Of a DNA stretch of 64,000 nucleotides, positions 1 to 11,241 are shown piece by piece; the stretch's first letter is position 1, and the number at the start of each line of letters is the position of its first letter. Below the pieces are notes generated by a model that had not been told where the DNA came from, made no database searches, and worked only from the letters and a program-made list of their open reading frames with translations. Origin of the DNA: Pseudofabraea citricarpa (lineage: Eukaryota > Ascomycota > Leotiomycetes > Helotiales > Dermateaceae). The stretch is from assembly GCA_029641185.1 (NCBI GenBank), contig JAPWGK010000009.1, positions 942,501 through 1,006,500 on the forward strand, read 5' to 3'. Both the position numbers and the translations under genes were made by a program.

Positions 1-289
1 ACGCATAACAGGTGTCATATCGAGTTATCCACTAAAAAGACTTAAGACTTACGTGTGGGCTAGAGGTCTGGAAGTACGAGGAAATATGATCAAGTGAGCT
101 GTCAACCAGCTATCTGACACTAGAGAAGTCTTCAGATACTCTGATATATCAGCCCATGGGCTCTAGCTCATCAATTCATAGAACTTTAAAGTCCTCCTAG
201 GGCACCTTTTCCAGTCCAACCACCCCACGTTCTTGCGTACACAAAACACCATAACGCCTCATTGAGAAGACATCGTGCAAGATGAAACC

Positions 290-1121
290 TCAGTCGCTAT
301 CTTCATCGGATCCATAAGCAACCAAACCAAGACCAGAGAGCGGAGTGCCCTTCTTGGCATTTGACACTAGAATATCAGCTGTAGACGAAGACTTCTGAGA
401 CGCCTGTTTTGATGGTGTTGCCAGTGGATTTTCATCTGGACCTTTCTGTCCTGGTGAGGAAATGGTTTTGGTAGCAGGTGGAGTTGCATTCCCTTTGCTT
501 GAAGCCGCAGCAGCTTTAGCCTTCGCTAGATTTGTAGGCTGTTCATTTATCGAGGATGATCTTCGAATCTTCACGCCTTTCAGTACTTCCTTTTCCTTTG
601 TCCGCTTTCGTTTTCTACCACCTGCAACCCACTGTATTTCCTCTGCGGCTGGCGACTCCTCGCCTTCTGGTGATCCTTCTGCTGCACGCGCCTTCTTGTC
701 TGCTTCATCCTGTTGGCGCCTAAATAATGCCAGGCCCTCGGCCGTCTCCTTCTTTATGCGATCCTCATCTGCACGAGTGCGTTCCAGCACCGAGTCTAGG
801 AATTCGGCCTCGTCTTCGTCTAGAGCTCGGAATTGGTTCTTAAGTCGATTGGCTTCTTCAAAGGCTTCTTGTTTGGCAGCTGTTTGATCCAACGCACCCC
901 TACGTGATCAGTCCAGGCTCCGTGGGAATATTCCTCGTGTGTATAATGAAATTACCTTTGTTTGCTTCTAGCGTCTCAAACAAGCTCCTGCCATCGGATT
1001 GGCGCGCCTCTGCAGCCTTGCGAGCACGATTTGCTTCGAGCTCTTGTTGCGCAGCCAGCCATTCATCGCTACGCTCAATTGGAGCATCGGTGGTTCCTCC
1101 CGACACGAACCCTGAAGACAT
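290..1121 (-). CDS. FAM192A/NIP30 (Fyv6-type) nuclear protein
   Basis: Two exons, 1121-956 and 879-290, encode 251 residues. The 76-nt intron has donor GTAATT and acceptor AACAG. This is the only acceptor I found that keeps the frame, and it rebuilds the conserved core across the join: RSLFETLEANK followed by AAKQEAFEEANRLKNQFRAL, then DEDEAEFLDSV. That core is the NIP30/FAM192A N-terminal domain. Budding-yeast Fyv6 of this family acts in the second step of pre-mRNA splicing; human FAM192A binds the proteasome activator PA28-gamma. Here the domain occupies roughly residues 15-110. The rest is a charged, disordered tail with a KRKR-type basic patch, ending in an acidic SDEDSD. The start is the first ATG before the conserved region. 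Family assignment is from sequence; the splicing role is inferred from homologues. Confidence 0.82.
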
Positions 1122-1834
1122 CTTCGCAGCGCTCTAGATTCGGATAATATTTGGTCGGAAATGCTGGAAGCCGTAACTTGAATGCGCTTTAAATGGGCCG
1201 GAATAATACTTGATCCGCTCCAGGTACGGCGTGGGGGCCGGGATAATCCTCGGAAGCAGACAAAGGCATCATAATATCACAATAACCACATGCACTCTAG
1301 TAACTAATGTATTTCAGTAATTATAGGGTCTGAGTACTTATAGGTTTGTTAAATAATAAGAATTTTCCAGTTCGCGATGCCTTTAAAGACAAAATGCATC
1401 CTCTTCCGTCGCATCATAGGAGGCTCTCGCGGATGCCAATGATCCAAGATCCATTTTCACACGATGTCATCCAGCGGGGTCCTTGGAGATTAGCTTGATA
1501 GCCAGGCGCAGAGTATCTGATTGGTGCGCATGCAGGTTTGGACTCAGGCTCAATGCACGCAACCCCACCACGCCCACCACCCCTCATACTGTATCTCATA
1601 AATGCAAAGGTGGGAGGAGACAGTGGCTTCTGCTGCAAAAACAAGCCCAATAAGCCCCGTTTATTCTGCGTCTGTGGTGGCTGTTATTAATGCTTCTACC
1701 CACTACAAACACGGGTTTGTGCTACAGACTATAAGTACCCAACTGCCCCCTCGTGCCCTTCCTTCTTCTGCAAATCCCAAACTCTCCCCCCCCCCATCTT
1801 CCACTTGCTTCTTACCCACCTTTCTACCGAAAAA
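1122..1834. other. Divergent intergenic region
   Basis: Lies between two divergently transcribed genes. The right half carries C-rich tracts, including a run of Cs at about 1786-1795, and reads as the pyrimidine-rich 5' leader of the aldo-keto reductase. An ATG at 1602 opens a frame that stays open into that gene's second exon (see findings). No other gene seen. Confidence 0.5.
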
Positions 1835-2951
1835 ATGGCCACTTCGTAAGTTCTGCTGCTCCGAATCCCTCGTACTCAATTCACGTCAAAGCGTTAGTCT
1901 GCGACGATTAACAAAGCTCTCTTCTCAGCTTTCTCCTACTGTGCGGTTCTATAGCTCACAGTACACCAGAAAGACATACACTCTCAACACTGGCGCCAAG
2001 ATCCCAGCTGTCGGATTAGGTACCTGGCAATCAGCCCCAAAGGAGGTTGAGAAGGCTGTAGAGATTGCCCTTCGGGCAGGATACCGGTTAGTGAAGACAA
2101 TCATAAATTATATTAGAAGGAAGTAGCTAATGCCGAAATAGTCACATCGATACCGCTTTAGCTTACGGTAACGAGGCTGAAGTCGGTGCTGGAATCAAGA
2201 ACTCCGGTGTTCCTCGCGAACAGATCTGGCTGACCACCAAGCTCGACAACCCATGGCACAAGCGCGTTCAGGAGGGAATTGACTCTTCGTTGAAATCTCT
2301 CGGTACTGATTATGTTGATCTTTATCTCATGCACTGGCCTTGCTCTACCGACCCCGAGGATCTGAAGAAGCATTTGCCAGACTGGGACTTCGTCAAGACT
2401 TGGGCCGAGATACAGAAGTTAGTTGGAACTGGCAAGGTTAAGAACATTGGTGTTTCCAACTTCGGCATCAAGAACCTTGAGATCCTCCTGAACGATCCAT
2501 CGTGCAAGGTAAGTACTATTCTCATGATATCTAGCGATGATATACTAATTCAGCCTTCCAGATTGTTCCAGCCGTAAACCAAATCGAACTCCACCCAAAC
2601 AACCCATCTCCAAAGCTTGTCGCCTACAACACTTCCAAGGGTATTCACAGCACTGGATACTCTTGTCTCGGTAGCACCAACTCCCCATTGTACAAGGACC
2701 AGACTCTTCTTTCATTGGCAGAGGCAAAGGGCAAGACCCCACAACAGGTTCTTCTTGCATGGGGTTTGCAAAAAGGATGGTCCGTCATTCCCAAGTCTGT
2801 CAACAAGGAGCGTATTGAGAAGAACTGGGAACTTGATGGTTGGGAATTGACCGATGAGGAGGTCAAGAAGCTTGATGGTTTACCAGATCGTTTCAAGGTT
2901 TGCGGGGATGCTTGGCTTCCCATTAAGGTGTTCTTCGGAGATGACGAGTAG
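1835..2951 (+). CDS. Aldo-keto reductase (AKR superfamily)
   Basis: Four exons (1835-1845, 1955-2086, 2142-2508, 2562-2951) encode 299 residues, normal for the family. AKRs are NAD(P)H-dependent carbonyl reductases on a TIM barrel. The catalytic tetrad is visible: Asp in [11 protein letters not shown], Tyr in the same motif, Lys in TTKLDN and His in MHWP. The cofactor-binding end carries [13 protein letters not shown]. The N-terminus after splicing is [20 protein letters not shown]. It resembles yeast Gcy1/Ypr1-type glycerol or aldehyde reductases, but the substrate cannot be fixed from sequence. Exon 1 is only 11 nt: without splicing, translation from this ATG reads M-A-T-S-stop. The frame of exon 2 is also open backwards through intron 1 and the leader. 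Introns 2 and 3 are 55 and 53 nt with ordinary borders. Confidence 0.92.
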
Positions 2952-3807
2952 ATCATTTAATAAACCGAATTAAATATACTTGTAATAAAACTCAGAATCA
3001 GGTCGTCTTGTGGAAAACGTGAAAATATGGACAAAATGGGAGGTGGCTCGCTTAGGCTGTTAAGCGAGAAGCGTCGTCTGAACCATCTGACCTGAGCATC
3101 TGAATCGTAATTTGTCCAGAATAATCTATAAATTTAAAATAATGGGGTTTTTTTTTTTTTAAACTTGGAGATCCTAAAGAAAAAAAGATCATTACATGAT
3201 GTGGGGGTTGGCAGAGAACGGAACGCGGCATATGATCTAATCAACAGTGTTATAAAGTAGATAGTGTTAAAAAAACACACCAGTATCAAAGATCGTACTG
3301 GATGGCATGTTGTTATTATACAATAAAAACTAGTTCACCCAAGAAGCAAAAAAGGCATGTTGTAAAAATAGTGGTGTCGGGAAATGAACTATAGACAAAA
3401 CCTAAAACCTCATGCGGTGGATAATTCATTTCACGGCGTGGATGAGTTCCCGCCAAGCTTTGCTTTCCCGAGACGCTTTTGTGCATCATAGTAATTTTAC
3501 TTTTACTTCAGTTGAATCATTCGAGTCCTCGGCATCAGCACGTAAATGGAGGTGTTTGTAAAAGATATGCCAACCACTTTCTTTCCTCAGCTCCCCACAA
3601 GATAAGTCAAGCGAGCCCCTGGGTCCCTCACGTGGTATCTATTCCTGAAGCAGCCAACAAAGAAGTGCAGGTCTTTGTTGCTATTTCTTAAAATAGCCAT
3701 GCCCGGAACAAAGAAGGATATATTCAAGCTGTTGTCAAGGTTTGTGTTTGTATTGAGATTTATTTTGTAGTGTGCTCTTTCCCTGTCCCCTAATATTCTT
3801 CTCCATT
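2952..3807. other. Intergenic region
   Basis: Presumed 3' flank of the reductase, then the promoter of the next gene. It has a T-run at about 3148-3160, several A-rich stretches, and a CACGTG hexamer at 3629-3634, about 180 bp before the next start codon. No gene seen. Confidence 0.5.
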
Positions 3808-5172
3808 ATGGGAGCAGGTCACTTTCTCATGTATCCAGCTGGACTGGATAAATCTACCACAACATCAGTTCCTCAGTGGGGTCTCGACACTCTTAACACT
3901 TCGTTATTTAGCCTGCAACCAGGACAAGAAACCTCTTCGGATCATTATGGCCTCTGCAAGTTCCGGAAACCAGATGCCAGAAAGAGGAACAAGGCAGGAC
4001 AAAGCACCAGCATCGAAAACCCCGTCAACGTTCTCACTCGTGTCTTTGGGCGCGTCCGCATCAGTAAAACCAAGCCGAAGATCAAGATCAGGATCCCTTC
4101 GACGTACGCCCACGGGATAGGACCCGAAGAATACCTCACGCGCGAATCAAGAGCAACAGCAGCACTGCACGCACAAGGCCAGTATGCTAAGCGAGTGGGG
4201 TTCAAGGCCGAGTCTCTGATCAAAGCAGGAGCACTCCAAGGTCCAGCAGGGCTGCAGATGAAAAGCACGCTTTCGGGTGGGATCCATCCCATCCTGGCAG
4301 AGAGCAACTGGAGCAACACCCCTCCTCACATCTTCCAGCAAATCCGACCAGCGCTGCTGCTGGCCACGAAATTCCTCACCGCGCCGCAGGCGATGCAGCA
4401 TTTCCTGACCGTCTGGCAGGGCCAGCGAGACGTGTGCAGCTTCACAAGCGCGCGCATGGGCAAGGTATGCCACCGAATCTCGTCCGAGGTAGCAATGAAC
4501 GCAGAGAGGGCCGAAGCGACGGTTCGCAGGCTCTGGTCTCTAGCAAACAAGATGACATTTTCATTCGATGCCGTGTGGAAGGACTGGCCGAGGACAGAAC
4601 TGTACGCCGGGACGGGAGCCATCAAGCAGCTCCACCATTGCTTCTCACCCAGTATGGGAAACGGATCCCCCCAGAAGATGTTTATCTGCCTGCATACCGA
4701 CTTCATGCGCGCGGCACATCACTTCTCGCGCCTGCAGTACCCGGAGCCGGCGCAGGTCTTGCGCTTCAACTTCCTGCTCGCGTGCGTTATCGTCCATGAG
4801 ATTTGCCACGCTTTCGAGATGGAGACATCTCCCTACGAAACCTCCCTCATGAACGAGGTCTACATGCACGGCTCGCGCGAAGCCGAGAGCGGACGGGCGT
4901 GGGAGAAAAGTATCTTCGGTGGAGCCATCCATCCGATCAACGACCGTGTTGATGGCACCTATGGCGTTTGTGTGCTGGAGTGGCCAGGGGCTGAGGGTGT
5001 CATGCCCGAGGGACGATCAGTGCCCATGCAGTATATCTGGGGTCTTTTTCAAGAAGAGGCTTGGGTCGAAGCGAGCAAGCGACCCGTGGATGGCGATGGA
5101 CAACTTTTCTGCCTCCCGCCTGGTGGAGCAGAATCGGTTGAGCTTTGTGCGACTTTCACGACGTTGTTGTGA
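3808..5172 (+). CDS. Uncharacterised HExxH (zincin-like) protein
   Basis: Single open frame of 454 residues from the first ATG (3808); a second ATG follows at 3829. The body is basic up to about residue 200, then hydrophobic-helical. Residues 330-334 read HEICH inside VIVHEICHAFEME, a zinc-metallopeptidase HExxH signature. About 24 residues further on, EAESGRAWEKSIFGG contains glutamates that could supply a third ligand. The pattern resembles a fungal family of predicted metallopeptidases without assigned substrate. I recognise the motif but not a named gene. There is no clear signal peptide, so an intracellular protein is likely. The first ~40 residues are weakly conserved in character and an upstream exon cannot be excluded. 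Confidence 0.7.
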   Translation: MGAGHFLMYPAGLDKSTTTSVPQWGLDTLNTSLFSLQPGQETSSDHYGLCKFRKPDARKRNKAGQSTSIENPVNVLTRVFGRVRISKTKPKIKIRIPSTYAHGIGPEEYLTRESRATAALHAQGQYAKRVGFKAESLIKAGALQGPAGLQMKSTLSGGIHPILAESNWSNTPPHIFQQIRPALLLATKFLTAPQAMQHFLTVWQGQRDVCSFTSARMGKVCHRISSEVAMNAERAEATVRRLWSLANKMTFSFDAVWKDWPRTELYAGTGAIKQLHHCFSPSMGNGSPQKMFICLHTDFMRAAHHFSRLQYPEPAQVLRFNFLLACVIVHEICHAFEMETSPYETSLMNEVYMHGSREAESGRAWEKSIFGGAIHPINDRVDGTYGVCVLEWPGAEGVMPEGRSVPMQYIWGLFQEEAWVEASKRPVDGDGQLFCLPPGGAESVELCATFTTLL

Positions 5173-6636
5173 TGTGACTTTTCATGATATATACCGAGCA
5201 AAAACAAAGGCATGAGGTCTATCTGATCTACAGCAGTTCTTATATCAGCCATTGTAGCATAGCATATTTAAATATCAACCAAGTTACTAGAAAGAAGAAT
5301 AGCATGTTATAGTAAACTAATACTCTCATCTAATCAATTTTATCACTTCTTCATGTTTCAATACATTTTGGTCGCCTAATATATTTCCGTTACCAAGTGT
5401 CTTTCAGTTGCCGACAGCATCTAATCCTCAAGCAGAGTCGGTTATTCCAAGTACTTGAGTATATTTGATCCACTGTCTATCAAGATGAAATGAATTATCT
5501 AGGTCCCCTCTCCACACATATAGAAACCCCACCCCCTCATCCTCTCTCGTCCTCCTTCTCCTTCTCCACCAAACCAATCCACTGCCCAGTACACGGGGAG
5601 CCGATCAAACTGACCGTGCCGCCAATAAGCATTATCCCACACAATCCTGTTATACCAAACTCCTATATCCACCAACTCGCCAGCATCGTATAGCATATCC
5701 TATTTATTTCCCACTCGCTAATTCGTGCGGTTGTCAGACGACATGTTGCGACCGATGCGGGGATTCGTGCTATTGTCAGAGGACGTGCTGTTGCCAGTCC
5801 AGGGTGATAGTTCTTTATACCGCATTGTCGTTGTCGGTTCGTCGTTCGTGCTACGTGCAGTGCAGTGCAGTGCGTAGGTCGTTTTAGGATACAGCATATC
5901 TTGAATCGTACTGTTTGTAAGACTTGGTGGGCTGTGCGGCTGGTGCTGTAATGGGTGGGTATATGGGTGCTTGTTAGCCCCCTTTTTATATCGCGGCTGG
6001 TGATATGCGGCTGGTGCTGTAATGGGTGCTTGTTATCCCCTTTTTGATATCGCGGCTGGTGATGTGCGGCTGGACATGGGACGTTCATTTTGAAGCGCGG
6101 CTGGTGCTGCAGCGGGGCACAGCAACTGCTTTCTTCAGCTGTTAAATCAGAATTGGACACGAGCTATGCATGTAAAAGATCAAACTAGCTACATAGTTAG
6201 AGATGGTTCATGAGCTGCTATATAACTTCTAAAGGGCAACGATGATTACGAGATAAAAATACATCGGTATCACCAAGGTAAAAGAAACAGAGGGAAACAA
6301 GGAATGGTTCAAATTATTACATGCAAAGTGGTATCTCAGTTGCAATGCGTGCCACAGAAAAGGTGCAACCCCTCGCTACTCTGCCACGATACCATATACG
6401 TCCTCCTGACCAATGATCCCATCCATGAACGCCCATGCTAAAGAATGCCATGCCCATGCCCATCCTAAAAAAAAAGAAAGAGGAAAAAAAGCCCGGTTCT
6501 ATTTTTTGTTCTTCCCACTTTCCAAACTTAGGTCCAAGGACCAGAGAGACTCAAAGATGACGGATCTCTTACTCGGGCTCGTCCCAGTGGACGTCGTGTT
6601 CCGGTTCGAGGCCTGCACGCCACATCAGCGTTTTGC
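5173..6636. other. Convergent intergenic region with minisatellite
   Basis: Separates two genes whose 3' ends face each other. It contains a GTGCA pentanucleotide run (5856-5873) and an imperfect tandem repeat (about 5936-6110). Short open frames here, such as one on the minus strand at 5663-6160, are repeat-driven and have no protein character. Confidence 0.55.
5936..6110. repeat. Imperfect minisatellite, unit about 60-70 bp
   Basis: Copy 1 (5936-6006) and copy 2 (6007-6065) both start with GCGGCTGGTGCTGTAATGGG and end with ATATCGCGGCTGGTGAT. Copy 1 has an extra stretch of about 11 bp (GGTATATGGGT-like). Partial cores follow at 6066 and near 6097. The core GCGGCTGGTGMTG-like word occurs about six times. 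Confidence 0.75.
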
Positions 6637-9600
6637 TCAAGGACCCATAAGGTCATCAATGTTGTTGGTCCGCACCTCAGGGACTGAAGTTCTATCACCA
6701 CTTCCGTTATCCTGCTTACTGCCACTTCGGACCATTTGAGCATCGGATGAGCTTTCAGCGGCTTGACCAGCCGGAATTGATTTTAACGAAGCAGTACCAG
6801 AAGCATTCTGTATGGGCTTACTAACCGCAAGCAATGACTTCTTCGAATTATTGCTACTGCGCCTGCTATCGAGACTCTTACTGAGCGTTTTATTTATACC
6901 TTCGACACCTTCGTGAGATGACTTTTTTGTACGTCGAATGTCACCACTCGCATCGATATGTGTGCTTGCGACCGTACTCTTTCCTAGGCCGGGTGTAGAC
7001 GGTGCACCTGGCTTCTCTTCATGTGCATCGATGAGATACCATCGTAGCCCATCAGAGAGGTCGAAAGGATTGTCGTCCTCGAATGAGTCTCCACCATTGC
7101 TGGCCTCGCCAAACGATCTTCCGTCAGATACGTTGAGTTGCGTACTAGACATGGATTTTGAGAGGTCCACAACGCGGTTCTCAATCTTGGTTATTCGTGC
7201 CAGCAGCCAGTCCCGATGTCTTAGCTTGTGCGAATCCTGTTCCCGGAGAAAGTAGTGCGGAGCGCCAACATTGAAAGCAGCCCATGCGCCTGTAGCTTGG
7301 TTGCGTGTTGGTAGGAACAGGGCTAAGTCACCCTCCTTGAAGTTTTTGAAAGCAATCTTCTCATGTGCTTCTTTTTGAGCACCATGGGATTTTTCTCGAT
7401 AGGCTCGAGCATCTCGTGAATACTTCTTCATCGTGTATTCGAGATCCCTAACACGCTTTGCAATGACGTTACAAAACACCTCAATGTCAAAGCTATTGAT
7501 GGAATTGAGATAAGCTTCATACTTCTGAGCCTCAATCTCGAAGTCTTCGTTATTCATCCAGTAAAGTAATTCAAGGTCTGCACTGTCAGTCATGGCTTTT
7601 CGAGCCACAGCTCCAGAGACGCTACGCCTAAGGCTCGATCCAGGATCAGAAGAATCATTGTTTGATGAACGTTCAGGCCTTGGTAATCTTTGAACCAACA
7701 TCGAAGTACCTTCACGTGTAACAGTGTAGCTTAGTTGTTCGAGCAACAAGGTCAGTCGGTCATTCTGAGCATACACTCGCTGAGTGAGGTCCTTGGCGCG
7801 TAAAGTGCGAGCATCCATTCGTCCTGTGAGTGCCTTTAGTTTTGTCTGTGTTGATTCGGACTTCTCCTTTGCGAAACGTAATTCTTCTTCCAGGCTTCCT
7901 AATTGAGACATCCTGGCAGCTAAGTCCTCTGATAGACTGGTCACCTTTCGCTCCTCTTCCTCAAGGCGGGTGCGAATGGCTTCGGAACCTGTCTCGCCAT
8001 CAGCGATTTTAGTCCTCAAGGAACTAAGTTCAAGACGTTCGTCCGCAAATTCTGCTTCAAGGGCTGCAAACTTGGCTGTTTCCTGGCCCAATTTCTCACG
8101 TAGGCTTGATGTCTCCTGCTCTTCTAGAGCAAGTTTATCTTGAACACTCTCAATTTCAGACTGCATTGCTGTGATTTTTGTCTCAGCAGCTTCCGTGTCA
8201 GCTTTGGCAATTGCATGACCATGTTTGTGAGCCGCAAGCTCAGTAACAACATCTCCAGCTATTCTTAGCAAGTTATCTGCAAGTGTGGAAATGTCACCTG
8301 GTACAGGAGACTTGCCAGATAATTTAACATGCAAGCTCTCCAGGGTTTTAGATTGATCCTCTTGTGTAGATTCAGCTTTTTCTGCCCTTGCAAGCAGAGC
8401 TCTGTTTTCTTCACGGAGGGTCTCAAGCTGTGACTCTAGGTCCTCATTGCTCTCACGCTGAAGCTTTGAGTCATTTCGAAGGAACTCTATCTGCCCCTGA
8501 GTCTTTTGCGCCTCTGCTGCAGCCTCTTTATGAAGTTTTTCAACCTCATCTTGTAGCGCGCGTACCCGATCATCGACATTCTCACGAGAGCCTAGATATC
8601 TGTCCATCTCATCTTCTAGGTCTTCGACTTTGGATTTCAATCGCTTGATTTCGTCTTCCAAAGATTTGCGTTCCTCGACGAACTCACGCTGCTGTGCATC
8701 AAAATTCTCCATCAAGTCCTTCTTGGTTGAGTTGGCTTCTTCAACCTGTGTCTTCATGTCATTGGCAGCAGAGGTCCTCGCTGATATCTCCTTTTCCATT
8801 CCTGATGCACGTTCTCGTTCTGCAATAAGCTCGGCCTCGAGACCCATCAGTTTTTGTTGGACCGCTTTTTCATCAGCTCCATTATTCGCGGAGAAACGGC
8901 GTGATGACACGGAAGAGCGGCGTGAGAGGTCATCGTTCAATCGCGGGGATGCCAATGGATTAGCTGCGACCTGAGCATCTGGGCTAGGCATTGATCCCTG
9001 GAAGAGATTACCTGTCGAAGTCCTGCTTATCTGAGTTTGCCTGTGAAGTAGGGCCTCAAGTCTTCGCACACGACTCTCTGCCGTCCTGAGCTTTCCCTCG
9101 GTCTTTGTCTTCTCTTCTTGCAGAATCCTTAGTACGTCATCATCGCCACGGACCAGGAGCGTGCTTTTCCCAAGGGCTGCCTCATGAATGCTACCTGCTT
9201 TGAATGCCTTTGCCCTTTTTGTTTGCTGCTTGGTTGGTGAGTTGAGCTCTGAAATGATCTTCGTGATCCCTTGAATCATTTCAGACTTGGCATTTTGGGC
9301 TTGCACTGCCGTCAGGAGCTCGTCCAATTCTTGTCTTTTGGCTTGAGGCCACTCATCCTCGTCTCCTTGTAAATTTACTTCGAGACCAATGACATTCTTT
9401 TCAGCCCTTTCACCCCATAGCACGCTTCCCGTGGTCTTCTGCCACTTCCTACGCCGCCTAGTCTCCTCATCCTGGAACACGGCCATCTCATTGGCTAGTG
9501 TTGAAGAGTCTGTTTTGACCTTTTCAGTCCATTCTCGTCTTTTGACGGCTTCGGCTAAGAAGGAAGCATAAGTCGTGGGAAGTGTGTGCAGTATGGAAAG

Positions 9601-10915
9601 TAAGTGGAATGCCTCGATTGAATTGTTATCAAGATCCATCTTTGCAAATTGGGAATTCAGATCGGTTAGTAACGTAGTCAATCCAGCAATGCCCTGCATG
9701 GTTTCCAGTGACTCTGCCGCCACAGCATTCCGCATATGGGTCGCTGTCCTCAGGATCTCATCCATCTCCATGCTTCGCTTTGATAGACTAGGAAGCAAAT
9801 TTCTTGTGTGGAGGAGAGCTGACTTTGAAGCCTGTGAAACATTTTTGGGTGTATTTGAAAACGCCAAGATGTTCTCGTAGTCATTGTTGACTTTTTTCGC
9901 AATGGCTTCAATATCTTGCATGAGTTGCACAGACTCGCCAGCTGATTTCGAGGCAGACCGGGTAGGGCTATTGTCAAACTTGTCAGTCAGAGCATCCGCA
10001 GTCTTGTAGACATTGTCCACTTTGGTTCCGAGCTCTGTGCTAGTACGACTTATGTACGCTGATATTGTTTGTGCTGTTTTACCCGCTTTCCTGACCTCGT
10101 CAACATCGACCAAATCCTCCAAACAAGGCGATTGTTTGCTCTTTCGAAATGATCGACCTGTTATAAATTTTATCATTTGCGCCGTGGCTGGAAGAGACCT
10201 CAGCAGGGCAAGAGAGGCCTGCCAGTCTGTCCCATATGCTGCCTGCTCTTTCTGTACTTCGATCGACCAGTTCTGTATATCACGATTCCTTTCGTCGACT
10301 CCCTTGACATGTTTTTCAACGTTGACAAAGGCAGCGTCCAGACATTGTGTTATTACGTAGATCTCATCATATCTCTTCTGTGCTGCTGTTGACATTGCTT
10401 CACAATCATCCACCACTTTCATGGCCCAGGATCGCCGGGCCATGAAAAGATCCTTCCATGCTTGCAAATCATTCTGGTCCTTTATGGTATCGGGTGGTTT
10501 TGTAACATTATATTGGCTCGGCACAGGGATTTCGGAGGTCAAAGATTTCGTTGATACTTGGGCAGATGACTGGACTATTCGCCGATCGTATACGTATATC
10601 TCTTTCTATTCAAGATCAGCACATCTGCAGGTACGGGTCAAGATAGATCTTTAGCTGGCTACCTCTGTCTGGAGGGTCTGCAGGCGCACTGTCTTGCCTT
10701 GAGCGGTCAAGGAGATGTGATCCTGCTGTGCTATCGAACTGTTCTTTGCGACCCAGACTTTAAAAGCATCTAAGCTGATTATTGTTAGCTGGGTGATGGG
10801 GACAGCTGGCGAACAGACTATGCTGTCGCAGAGATGGATGGACTCACGAAGCAAAGGATTCAGATTCCGATAGCAGACGCTGCCCACTATGTGCAATGAA
10901 GACTTGTAGAGCCAT
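6637..10915 (-). CDS. ATG11: Autophagy-related protein 11
   Basis: Three exons (10915-10849... ending at 10848, then 10774-10663, then 10605-6637) encode 1382 residues. Atg11 is the selective-autophagy scaffold that links receptor-bound cargo to the Atg1 kinase at the phagophore assembly site. The spliced N-terminus starts MALQVFIAHSGQRLL, a ubiquitin-like fold start as in other Atg11 proteins, and reaches the conserved KEIYVYDRRIVQ across intron 2. The middle, roughly residues 500-950, is long coiled coil. The C-terminal Atg11/FIP200 claw-type domain (about 1135-1260) shows FKEGDLALFLPTRNQ, APHYFLREQDSH and LRWYLIDAHEE. A low-complexity serine-rich tail follows. Both introns (73 and 57 nt) keep the frame. 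The gene is divergent from the CENP-H-type gene with about 330 bp between starts. Confidence 0.95.
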
Positions 10916-11241
10916 CTCCGCCCCTTTCCTCTACAGTTGCAGCAAGCTGCACAATTCTCTCTGGCAGCGACAAAGTTTAAGTAGATGTTGTCGCATGACA
11001 GGAAGGCTAGTATGTGATCTAAGGTGAGGCCGTTCGCCGTCCATCACAAGGCTTCGCTGCCTCGCTCTGAGCAACAAATCGGTGGCTGTGACGACGTGTG
11101 GCTTAACTCCGGGACGGTACGTGTGGAAGCGACAGGGGAGGTCACGCGTGGAGGAGCTTTGCACGCGTCGAGCTCCAGGTCCAAGTGCGAAACAACAGCA
11201 GGTATCTCACCTGAAATTCCACCCCAAACCTCTTGGTGTGT
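10916..11241. other. Divergent promoter, ATG11 / CENP-H-type gene
   Basis: 326 bp between two divergent start codons. No coding potential or strong repeat. It presumably holds both promoters. Confidence 0.5.

Noticed and set aside
462..887. Plus-strand open frame of 141 codons
   Set aside because: Antisense shadow of the FAM192A-like second exon; Ser/Phe/Leu-biased and without protein character.
5663..6160. Minus-strand open frame of 165 codons with repeated His/Gln/Pro words
   Set aside because: Produced by the minisatellite; no flanking gene structure.
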